The position numbers and the translations under genes are program-made. A stretch of DNA of 7,140 nt, taken from positions 1-7,140 of the forward strand of contig CAZXWS010000066.1 of the NCBI GenBank assembly GCA_964644605.1. Reading direction: 5' to 3'. Below the pieces are notes generated by a model. The model worked only from the letters and a program-made list of their open reading frames with translations, searched no databases and had not been told where the DNA came from. The DNA comes from CAZLAJ01 sp964644605 (GTDB lineage: Bacteria > Patescibacteriota > Microgenomatia > UBA1406 > GWC2-37-13). This document shows positions 1-4,970 of this stretch, piece by piece (the stretch's first letter is position 1; each line of letters opens with the position of its first letter).

Positions 1-14
1 TTATCCTGAGCTTC

Positions 15-335
15 ATGGCGCTTGGCAAGGAGATCGTGAAGTACCTGATCGCTATGGGGATTGCGGCTATTCTTCTGGTAATTGCCTTCTTTGTCTTCTA
101 TACGATTGTCTTGATCATAGAAGGCATTGTACAAATGATGGACCGAAGGTCAGTCCGGAAGAGCAAGCCCATCTACCACATCTCAGGTGACTATAGTCAT
201 GGTTGGAATGCCGCCGTAGGTAACGAACCGAAGCGACCATCCAACTTTCGCGTTTTCTGGACGTGGCTGAAAGCCCAAAAGCGCAGAATCTGTCCATTCG
301 TGGATGTGACAGGACTGGCATCAAACAAGCGTTGA
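15..335 (+). CDS. Small single-pass membrane protein, unrecognised; 5' end may lie outside the window
   Basis: I do not recognise a family. From the ATG at 15 the product is 106 residues. Residues about 10-37 form one strongly hydrophobic segment (LIAMGIAAILLVIAFFVFYT and onward), then comes a basic stretch (DRRSVRKSK). That pattern suggests one membrane helix with a soluble C-terminal tail of about 65 residues inside the cell (positive-inside rule, inference). The frame stays open upstream to the window edge and no convincing Shine-Dalgarno precedes the ATG, so the true start may be further left and the protein longer. The TGA stop lies 9 nt before a very strong intrinsic terminator, which supports this as a real 3' gene end. 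Base composition resembles the neighbouring 193-residue gene rather than the AT-rich genes further right. Confidence 0.5.
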   Translation: MALGKEIVKYLIAMGIAAILLVIAFFVFYTIVLIIEGIVQMMDRRSVRKSKPIYHISGDYSHGWNAAVGNEPKRPSNFRVFWTWLKAQKRRICPFVDVTGLASNKR

Positions 336-344
336 TCATCTGCT

Positions 345-382
345 GCGTCTGCTCCCTTCGGGGAGCAGACGCTATTCTTACT
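345..382 (+). terminator. Intrinsic terminator with UUCG tetraloop
   Basis: A perfect 12-bp stem (345-356 pairs with 361-372) closes a TTCG loop with a C-G closing pair, the very stable cUUCGg tetraloop. A moderately T-rich stretch (TATTCTTACT) follows. It begins 9 nt after the stop of the upstream membrane protein gene. The T tract is weaker than ideal, but stem strength and position make termination likely. Confidence 0.8.
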
Positions 383-489
383 ACACATATTATCAACTGC
401 TCTTTTCTCCTACTAGGATTTAGTAACAAATCAGTATTTCAGAATTATCTTTATATTTACTGTGAAAGAAAAGGGCGAAGAATCTTACA

Positions 490-527
490 TAAAAAGAAAG
501 AGTGTCCCAGCCGCATGGCTGGGACAC
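490..527 (-). terminator. Intrinsic terminator of the 193-residue protein gene
   Basis: A perfect 11-bp stem (502-512 with 517-527) has a 4-base loop. Read on the minus strand it is followed at once by TCTTTCTTTTTATG, a good U tract. It lies 14 nt beyond the stop of the minus-strand gene that ends at 542. On the plus strand it lacks a T tract, so it acts in one direction. Confidence 0.85.
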
Positions 528-541
528 GATTGCGAGAAGGC

Positions 542-1123
542 TTAGCTAAGCAACTCGTCCCTAAGCTCCACGCGAGTCATGAACGGGTGATCACAGATGA
601 TACGCACATGAAGCGATTCGATCATCGCTGAGTCGAAAAGCTCGCCGAGCGGCTTTACGAGCTCTGGGCTGTCCGGCGCGAATGGGCATTCAAACTCGCC
701 CATGTCATCGAACTGAACGCACTCGATACCAATGATCTGAAGATCAATCGCAACATCCTTGATGGTCTGTGCTAGCGACTCCGTCATTGGACGCTCTAGC
801 TCGATGCTGGTCTTCATCTCAACCATGTGGAGAGTGAAACCAGGCTCATCGTCATGAGCAAGCAATCGGTCCTGATCCAGCCGGTTAGCGATACCCTCCA
901 TGAGATCAGTTGTCACGTAAAGACGCAGCACATCGCCTGAACGAATTGGCGATTCATCGACAACCAGATTACCGTTCAGGACCATGGCTAGGTTGGCTGG
1001 CTCTATCCACCAAACGGCGTCAGTTGTGTTGGTTTCATACAGGACAATCCGGCAACGAAGTGTCTGTACTTGACCAGGCTTCATGACACTGACATGGAAG
1101 GTCTGTAGTTTCTTTGGTAGCAC
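542..1123 (-). CDS. Hypothetical protein, 193 residues, soluble, no recognised domain
   Basis: I do not recognise this protein. The start is a GTG at 1123 chosen because AAGGAGG sits 5 nt upstream; the next in-frame ATG, 13 codons further in, has no such site. The product is soluble and acidic, with no signal peptide, membrane helix or evident nucleotide-binding motif. The first half looks beta-rich (VQTLRCRIVLYET, AVWWIEPANLAMVLNG). A stretch near residue 65 (SGDVLRLYVTTDLMEG) recalls a small beta-barrel, but that is only an impression. The second half alternates helices and strands and ends in DELLS. The gene has its own leader and terminator and so looks like a single-gene transcript. Its GC content is clearly higher than that of the genes to its right (32 of 60 bases in 601-660 against 16 of 60 in 2221-2280), suggesting a different origin. 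Confidence 0.75.
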   Translation of the reverse strand: MLPKKLQTFHVSVMKPGQVQTLRCRIVLYETNTTDAVWWIEPANLAMVLNGNLVVDESPIRSGDVLRLYVTTDLMEGIANRLDQDRLLAHDDEPGFTLHMVEMKTSIELERPMTESLAQTIKDVAIDLQIIGIECVQFDDMGEFECPFAPDSPELVKPLGELFDSAMIESLHVRIICDHPFMTRVELRDELLS

Positions 1124-1128
1124 GATCG

Positions 1129-1135
1129 CCTCCTT
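1129..1135 (-). promoter_or_regulatory. Perfect Shine-Dalgarno that decides a GTG start
   Basis: AAGGAGG on the minus strand lies 5 nt before the GTG at 1123 and fixes the start of the 193-residue protein. No gene in the AT-rich block of this window has a comparable site, so this start signal stands out. Confidence 0.85.
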
Positions 1136-1190
1136 AGGGATAGTATTGCCGATTTTTGCACACGGGTCAGCTGCGCATATACCTCCTTTT
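1134..1190 (-). promoter_or_regulatory. Leader with a second Shine-Dalgarno and minimal upstream ORFs
   Basis: On the minus strand AAAAGGAGGT (1190-1181) precedes an ATG at 1178 by only 2-3 nt. That ATG opens Met-Arg-Ser-stop (TGA at 1169-1167). In the same frame a GTG at 1163 opens a nine-codon frame (GTG TGC AAA AAT CGG and on). Its TAA stop (1136-1134) overlaps the Shine-Dalgarno of the main gene. This could be a leader-peptide arrangement with translational coupling. The start spacing is short and nothing proves that these codons are translated. Confidence 0.3.
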
Positions 1191-1297
1191 GAAGTTGTTC
1201 AGCGGCTTTTACATGTACAGGGAAAACATTTTACCTCAAGAGATATAATATTCTCCCTATACATACCGCAAGCCATTCGATTTATAAAAGTGTACAT

Positions 1298-1306
1298 ATT
1301 ATATCA
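1298..1306 (-). promoter_or_regulatory. Candidate extended -10 promoter for the 193-residue gene
   Basis: The minus strand reads TGATATAAT, a perfect extended -10 (TG-N-TATAAT). No good -35 is present at 17 nt, as is usual for extended -10 promoters. Transcription would start near 1291 and give a 5' leader of about 168 nt. The site lies inside an imperfect inverted repeat (1292-1320; TACATAT against ATATGTA, with ATC/GAT inside), which might also act as a weak end signal for greA. Confidence 0.4.
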
Positions 1307-1344
1307 TGGAGATATGTAACTTTTATATACTGCGTATTTATTTG

Positions 1345-1809
1345 TTACGTGTAAAGTATAGAAATGATTCTATAACGCAGCTGACCTGCAGGCGCAAGTA
1401 CACGTATCTCCTCATGCAGTTTTTTTCCCATAAGTGCTTTACCGATAGGGGAGTAGCACGATAATTTTCCGTTTGGAATATCTGATTCATAGCTCCCAAC
1501 AATCGTATAAGTCTTGTGCGACATGCCATCATCAATTACCACAGTGCTTCCGATTCCCACCTCTTCTGTTTTTGGAGGTTCCACTATTTTTCCAAACCGC
1601 AATAATCGTCCCAAATGTCGTATTCGGCTATCGATGGATGATAATCGTTGTCGTGCCACTTTATATGCCGCATTTTCACTACGATCACCCATATCTCTAG
1701 CTCTCGCTAATTCAATCACCGCATCTTTTCGTGTTACGTGTAATTCATCATATTCTTTCTGAATTTTCTCGTAACCTTCTTTAGTAAATGGAATTTGAGG
1801 ATTTCTCAT
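1345..1809 (-). CDS. greA: GreA/GreB-family transcript cleavage factor
   Basis: Gre factors bind the secondary channel of RNA polymerase and stimulate cleavage of backtracked RNA. The 154 residues match the family length. Residues 8-78 are the N-terminal coiled coil. Its tip (MGDRSENAAY, 40-49) carries the invariant Asp42 and Glu45 that help coordinate the catalytic magnesium. Residues about 85-152 are the C-terminal FKBP-like domain, with the signature CYSPIGKALMGK and the ending APAGQLRYRIISI. The GDRSEN tip and the IDSRIRHLGRLL helix resemble GreB as much as GreA, so greA is the family default rather than a firm subtype. The ATG overlaps the TGA of hflX by 4 bases (ATGA) with no Shine-Dalgarno, so translation is probably coupled. 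No clear terminator follows. Confidence 0.93.
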   Translation of the reverse strand: MRNPQIPFTKEGYEKIQKEYDELHVTRKDAVIELARARDMGDRSENAAYKVARQRLSSIDSRIRHLGRLLRFGKIVEPPKTEEVGIGSTVVIDDGMSHKTYTIVGSYESDIPNGKLSCYSPIGKALMGKKLHEEIRVLAPAGQLRYRIISILYT

Positions 1810-2936
1810 AAGTGTTGAAGTTGTTTTTCTATAGTAAATAATAGCGCATCAATATTACTATTTTTTACGACTGAAATAAATTGAGGTTGATAAAATTCGT
1901 ATACCTGCCGCATATTCTCTTCGTCTAAATTTGGTATAACATCCGTTTTATTAAAGACATATAATTGCTTTTTATCCTTAATACCTAAATCTTTTAATAC
2001 TTTTTCCACAACTTCTATTTTCATGTGTAGTGTCGGGTCAGAAGCATCAATAACATGTAGCAGTAAATCAGCATGGATCGATTCCAGAAGTGTTGACTTA
2101 AACGCTTGAATAAGTTGTGGGGGAAGGTTCTGAATAAATCCAATAGTGTCAGTGACTAAAACTTCTGATTTGAGTTGAGGTAAATAGATTTTACCGATAC
2201 TACTGTCTAGGGTGGCAAATAATATATCTTCTGCGAGTTTATTTTTTTTAGTGAGACGATTAAATAAAGTGGTTTTTCCAGCGTTTGTATACCCGATAAT
2301 GGAAATAGTACGGAAGCCTTTTTCGGTGCGGTGCTGCATTTTACGAGCACGATCTGCTTCTAATTTCGTTAATTTTTCCTGTACTTTTTTCATTTCATTG
2401 CGCCAATGCCGTTTCATCAACTCTATATTTGTTTCTCCAAGTCCTCGAGTACCGATACCTCCTCCTTGTCGTGAAAGGACAGTGCCACCAAGACCATAAA
2501 TTCGAGGACCCATGTGGCGCATTCCGGCCAGCTCTATTTGTAATTTTGCTTCTGCTGTACGAGCGTGTTTGCTAAAAATATGCAAAATAAGATCCACTTT
2601 ATCCCAGACCTGTGTGTTTGGTTTGATGTCCCAAAAAAGTTTTTGAATGTTGAATAACTGGTTCGGCTTTACGATATCATTTAAAACGACTACATCGATA
2701 GCATCTCGTACGACAATATCCGCGACTTCCTGCGCTTTACCCGAGCCAATGTAAGTATGTGGATCTGGTGAGCTTCGTCGCTGAATCACATGCACTATGG
2801 TAGCGCCACCGAATGTGTCGACTAACGACTTTAATTCACTCAAGTCATACAAAGCAGCCTCATGGTTAATGACTCTTGGAACAAGGTTGACAAGAACAAA
2901 TCGCAGTTTTGGAGAATGATTATGCTTCATTTTCAT
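1806..2936 (-). CDS. hflX: HflX-family ribosome-associated GTPase
   Basis: HflX binds the 50S subunit and splits stalled or stress-damaged ribosomes using GTP. Counting from the ATG at 2936 (376 residues), the N-terminal domain spans about 10-135 and includes the family stretch GSGKAQEVADIV (64-75). It is followed by the glycine-rich linker GIGTRGLGETNIE (160-172), a helical segment, and the G domain. The G motifs are GYTNAGKTT (G1, 215-223), FATLD (240-244), DTIGF (G3, 263-267) and NKTD (G4, 329-332). The conserved LPPQLIQAFKSTLLE follows G3. The G5 position (SVVKNSNI) is less typical. The protein is shorter than E. coli HflX, mainly at the C-terminus. A TTG at 2939 or an ATG at 2930 are alternative starts; none has a good Shine-Dalgarno. 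The start overlaps the upstream acidic ORF by 17 bases, and the end overlaps greA by 4. Confidence 0.95.
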   Translation of the reverse strand: MKMKHNHSPKLRFVLVNLVPRVINHEAALYDLSELKSLVDTFGGATIVHVIQRRSSPDPHTYIGSGKAQEVADIVVRDAIDVVVLNDIVKPNQLFNIQKLFWDIKPNTQVWDKVDLILHIFSKHARTAEAKLQIELAGMRHMGPRIYGLGGTVLSRQGGGIGTRGLGETNIELMKRHWRNEMKKVQEKLTKLEADRARKMQHRTEKGFRTISIIGYTNAGKTTLFNRLTKKNKLAEDILFATLDSSIGKIYLPQLKSEVLVTDTIGFIQNLPPQLIQAFKSTLLESIHADLLLHVIDASDPTLHMKIEVVEKVLKDLGIKDKKQLYVFNKTDVIPNLDEENMRQVYEFYQPQFISVVKNSNIDALLFTIEKQLQHL

Positions 2937-3180
2937 CAATTTCTTCGTCTGGTTTCATGGCATATTCTTCATCCGCAAGTGCTTCTATACTTGCAGATTT
3001 TTCAGCTTCACCTGTATCATCATCGAGTCTTTGATCAATCACCGCGCGCATGGTACTGTCCATGGAGTCAGTGTTGTAAACATCGCTGCCATGAAGAGCA
3101 GCTGATTCATCACTCTGGATATTCTTTAATTTAAATGGATCTAATGGATCGGCTATTTTTTGTGTTTTCTTGTCTGTCAT
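2920..3180 (-). CDS. Small acidic hypothetical protein upstream of hflX
   Basis: I do not recognise this 86-residue product. It is very acidic (24 Asp/Glu against 9 Lys/Arg), has no membrane segment or signal peptide, and has few large hydrophobics, so it is probably largely disordered, above all in its acidic C-terminus (DEEIDENEA). It reads the same strand as hflX and overlaps its start by 17 bases, which argues for a real, coupled gene rather than chance. The opposite-strand frame in this region has no family features. A consensus TATAAT lies 27 nt upstream of its ATG. There is no Shine-Dalgarno, in line with the neighbours. A role linked to HflX is only a guess from position. Confidence 0.6.
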   Translation of the reverse strand: MTDKKTQKIADPLDPFKLKNIQSDESAALHGSDVYNTDSMDSTMRAVIDQRLDDDTGEAEKSASIEALADEEYAMKPDEEIDENEA

Positions 3181-3206
3181 AGTACTAGTTAATTTGTATT
3201 GGTTAT

Positions 3207-3212
3207 ATTATA
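3207..3212 (-). promoter_or_regulatory. Candidate -10 box upstream of the orf-hflX-greA unit
   Basis: The minus strand reads TATAAT here, a perfect -10 hexamer, placing the transcription start near 3200 and leaving a leader of about 20 nt. No good -35 is visible at 16-18 nt. The region is AT-rich, so a chance match is possible. If real, it would let orf-hflX-greA be expressed apart from rsmI. Confidence 0.4.
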
Positions 3213-3235
3213 TCGAAAAATTGGAGACATGGCTT

Positions 3236-3259
3236 CATTGTTACATTGCTACATTGTTA
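3236..3259. repeat. Three tandem 8-bp repeats CATTGYTA
   Basis: CATTGTTA (3236-3243), CATTGCTA (3244-3251) and CATTGTTA (3252-3259) run head to tail in the gap between rsmI and the acidic ORF. One base differs in the middle copy. This is a short tandem repeat of unknown role, with no hairpin. Confidence 0.75.
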
Positions 3260-3272
3260 AGTTTTTGTATTT

Positions 3273-3956
3273 CTAATGCAACACGACTGTTAATTCGCCT
3301 TTATACGCTCTGTTGAGTAATTGAGAGGGTTGACCTCGGATGACTTCTTCAAATTTTTTCGTCATTTCACGGCAAATGGCAATGCTGAATTTAGGAAAAT
3401 GCTCGTTAATATGTGCGAGTGTGTCATGTATTCGTGCGGGAGATTCATAGAACAGTATGGTAGTTTCAGGTAGGACTGTCTTTAATTCTTTCATTTTTCG
3501 TATTGATTTGATCAGATCCGTTTCTTTTTTAGGAAGAAAGCCTAAAAATAAAAATTCTTTGGAAGGAAGGCCGGACAATACCAGAGCAGTTGTTACCGCA
3601 CTCGGTCCCGGAATAACAGTAAATGGTATGTTTTTCTTAATAACCGATTGTGTGAGCAATGAACCGGGGTCGGAAATGAGTGGAGTACCAGCTTCAGAAA
3701 TAAGAGCTACGTTTTTATCACTTTTTAAGAGATCGAGGACTTCCGGTAGTTTTTCAAATTCTTTTTCTTTATAATACGAAATAATATGAGTATTTGGATT
3801 GCGTGACAGGCCAAAGTTTTTTTCGAGAGAGCTCAGGAGTATGTGCGCACTTCGAGTGTCCTCTGCCAGGATAATATCCACAGTTGCAAGAGTACGTGCC
3901 GCGCGCAAAGTCATATCCTCAAGGTTGCCGATAGGGGTAGATACAATAAAGAGCAT
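3273..3956 (-). CDS. rsmI: 16S rRNA (cytidine-1402-2'-O)-methyltransferase
   Basis: RsmI uses S-adenosylmethionine to 2'-O-methylate C1402 of 16S rRNA in the decoding centre. It belongs to the tetrapyrrole methylase fold. Counted from the ATG at 3956 (227 residues), the family motifs appear in order: STPIGNLEDMT (6-16), AEDTR (31-35), SEAGTPLISDPG (87-98; Glu instead of the commoner Asp in SDAG), IPGPSA (115-120), FLGFLP (137-142), YESPARI (170-176), CREMTKKFEE (195-204) and the final GELTVVL. E. coli RsmI is longer (286 residues); this form lacks the C-terminal extension, and the catalytic core is complete. An in-frame TTG three codons upstream is less likely as a start because the ATG directly precedes the usual LFIVSTPIG. 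The gene heads the minus-strand cluster, 92 bp before the acidic ORF, and is divergent from dedA. Confidence 0.95.
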   Translation of the reverse strand: MLFIVSTPIGNLEDMTLRAARTLATVDIILAEDTRSAHILLSSLEKNFGLSRNPNTHIISYYKEKEFEKLPEVLDLLKSDKNVALISEAGTPLISDPGSLLTQSVIKKNIPFTVIPGPSAVTTALVLSGLPSKEFLFLGFLPKKETDLIKSIRKMKELKTVLPETTILFYESPARIHDTLAHINEHFPKFSIAICREMTKKFEEVIRGQPSQLLNRAYKGELTVVLH

Positions 3957-4077
3957 AGTAAGCAAAAAATTAAAAATAAAATATAAAAAATATAAACTAA
4001 ATAGCTAAATACATATTTTTAACTTTTTAATTTGTATCTTTAATTTTTACTTTTTAATTTTTTATTTTTATTAACTT
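3957..4077. repeat. Low-complexity A/T spacer between divergent rsmI and dedA
   Basis: The left part is A-rich (runs such as AAAAAATTAAAAATAAAAT). The right part is T-rich (TTTTTAACTTTTTAATTTG and onward). The two halves form a ragged inverted repeat centred near 4006. The T-rich half, read on the minus strand, is an irregular series of TTAAAAA/GTAAAAA units, like the A-rich repeat at the 3' end of uvrB. It must hold the promoters of both genes, but the sequence is too AT-rich to place -10 boxes with confidence. No Shine-Dalgarno precedes either start. Confidence 0.65.
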
Positions 4078-4731
4078 ATGCTCGAACACGTAATCGCTAT
4101 TTTAACCCAGTTTATTATACATGTTATCCAAACTACAGGCTATGGGGGAGTTTTTGTGTTAATGGCCGCGGAATCAGCACTGATACCAATTCCTTCAGAA
4201 GTAACAATGCCATTTGCTGGTTACCTAGCTTCCACAGGAAAATTTAACTTAATTGCGGTAATTATAGTCGGAGCGCTCGCAAACTTAGCTGGTTCATTAC
4301 TGGCGTACTGGCTGGGTTATTGGGGTGAAGAAACAGTTATCCGTAATTTAATTAAAAAATACGGGAAATACTTACTCATTACAGTCGATGAGTATGATAA
4401 ATCAGAAAAGTGGTTTCGGAAATATGGTGAAAAAATAGTATTTTTCTCAAGAGTATTGCCGATCGTGCGTACATTTATTTCGCTGCCAGCTGGTATTGCT
4501 GAAATGAATATCTGGAAATTCAGTATATTCACGTTTATCGGCTCATTAATTTGGTCAGCAATCCTTACATATATAGGCTTTGTTTTAGGAAAAAATTGGC
4601 ACTCACTTGAAGTGTATTACAGAAAATTCGAGTATGTAATAGTATTTGCCATAGCCGCTTTAGCCATTTACTATGTGTATCATAAATGGCAAAAAATATC
4701 TGGAAAACATGCTAAAAAAGAGACTCCATAA
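4078..4731 (+). CDS. DedA / VTT-domain inner-membrane protein
   Basis: DedA proteins are polytopic membrane proteins of the SNARE-associated/VTT superfamily. Some members flip undecaprenyl phosphate or phospholipids; others are tied to membrane potential and envelope stress. The 217 residues are a usual length. Diagnostic parts are ESALIPIPSEVTMPFAGYLA (32-51; the acidic/proline re-entrant region with Glu32 and Glu41), the glycine-rich helix GALANLAGSLLAYWLGYWGEE (65-85), and FFSRVLPIVRTFISLPAG (122-139), which holds the conserved Arg125 and Arg131. Strongly hydrophobic helices follow at about 145-170 and 186-202, and the tail is basic (KWQKISGKHAKK). The actual substrate cannot be told from sequence. 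The ATG follows the AT-rich spacer without a Shine-Dalgarno. The gene is separated from uvrB by 239 bp with their own promoters, so co-transcription is not required. Confidence 0.92.
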   Translation: MLEHVIAILTQFIIHVIQTTGYGGVFVLMAAESALIPIPSEVTMPFAGYLASTGKFNLIAVIIVGALANLAGSLLAYWLGYWGEETVIRNLIKKYGKYLLITVDEYDKSEKWFRKYGEKIVFFSRVLPIVRTFISLPAGIAEMNIWKFSIFTFIGSLIWSAILTYIGFVLGKNWHSLEVYYRKFEYVIVFAIAALAIYYVYHKWQKISGKHAKKETP

Positions 4732-4766
4732 TTGGAAGCGATGTTTCAGCACGCTCCAACGGCCTA

Positions 4767-4785
4767 ACAAACTCCCGAAGTTTGT
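4767..4785. repeat. Short inverted repeat after dedA
   Basis: ACAAACT (4767-4773) and AGTTTGT (4779-4785) form a perfect 7-bp stem with loop CCCGA, 36 nt after the dedA stop and just upstream of the uvrB -35 box. There is no T tract, so it is at best a weak terminator; it might also be an operator half-site pair. Confidence 0.4.
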
Positions 4786-4791
4786 AAACAC

Positions 4792-4821
4792 TTGACAATG
4801 TGAACGAATGTTCACTACAAT
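4792..4821 (+). promoter_or_regulatory. uvrB distal promoter (P1)
   Basis: TTGACA (4792-4797) is a perfect sigma-70-type -35 box. An 18-nt spacer separates it from TACAAT (4816-4821), a five-of-six -10 box. Transcription would start near 4828, about 143 nt before the uvrB ATG. The spacer is occupied by the palindromic operator described separately, the classic layout of a repressed promoter. Confidence 0.8.
4800..4815. promoter_or_regulatory. LexA/DinR-type SOS operator upstream of uvrB
   Basis: GTGAACGAATGTTCAC is a perfect palindrome with 6-bp arms and a 4-base centre. Its core GAAC-N4-GTTC (4802-4813) is the Gram-positive and actinobacterial LexA (SOS) box, whose fuller consensus is CGAAC-N4-GTTCG; here the flanking C/G are T/A-side substitutions (TGAAC, GTTCA). 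It fills the spacer of the uvrB promoter, where LexA would block RNA polymerase. uvrB is a LexA target in Bacillus subtilis and E. coli, so operator, position and gene agree. That this organism has LexA is inferred, since no lexA gene is in the window. Confidence 0.8.
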
Positions 4822-4877
4822 AATAACTGCGTTATGTATCAAATTGAGTGTGGCGTATTCTTTTTATCTGATAAAAA

Positions 4878-4886
4878 TGGTATAAT
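4878..4886 (+). promoter_or_regulatory. uvrB proximal promoter (P2), extended -10
   Basis: TGGTATAAT is a perfect extended -10 (TG-N-TATAAT) about 85 nt upstream of the uvrB ATG, with only a poor -35. Start of transcription would be near 4893. It lies downstream of the LexA-type box and is not overlapped by it, so it could give basal expression independent of SOS control. Confidence 0.5.
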
Positions 4887-4909
4887 GATTGATTTACTTA
4901 TTGAAACCA

Positions 4910-4953
4910 CCCCCTCCCGCGTTGCGGGATACCCCTCCTTATTAAGGAGGGGA
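4910..4953. repeat. Double-hairpin GC-rich element in the uvrB leader
   Basis: Two adjacent hairpins occupy the leader: TCCCGC-GTT-GCGGGA (4915-4929), and a 9-bp stem CCCCTCCTT (4932-4940) with AAGGAGGGG (4944-4952) around the loop ATT. The C/G-rich blocks contrast with the AT-rich surroundings and look like a dispersed REP-like element rather than part of uvrB; I have an impression that similar modules recur between genes in Patescibacteria but cannot confirm it here. AAGGAGGGG would match a Shine-Dalgarno, but it ends 18 nt before the ATG and is sequestered in the stem, so it is probably not used as the ribosome site. Confidence 0.6.
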
Positions 4954-4970
4954 GTTTACAATTTATTGCA

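Noticed and set aside
115..631. Minus- and plus-strand frames overlapping the first gene and the terminator pair.
   Set aside because: They run through two strong terminator hairpins and have no coding features; treated as shadows.
1134..1178. Reading the leader TGA as an amino acid (code 25) would give one continuous leader peptide from 1178 to the TAA at 1134.
   Set aside because: hflX ends with TGA in a classic ATGA overlap with greA, so TGA is a stop in this sequence; nothing supports recoding.
1083..1319. Plus-strand frame of 78 residues across the leader of the 193-residue gene.
   Set aside because: It has no ribosome site or family features and overlaps the better supported minus-strand start, leader and promoter.
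3273..4077. A hidden mobile element or transposase around the AT-rich spacer.
   Set aside because: No terminal repeats, target duplication or transposase motif is visible; both flanking genes are intact.
4733..4758. Possible dedA terminator formed by TGGAAGCG and CGCTCCA.
   Set aside because: The stem needs a bulge, the loop is 11 nt and there is no T tract after it.
4944..4952. AAGGAGGGG as the ribosome binding site of uvrB.
   Set aside because: It ends 18 nt before the ATG and lies within a 9-bp stem, so it is better explained as one arm of the hairpin element.
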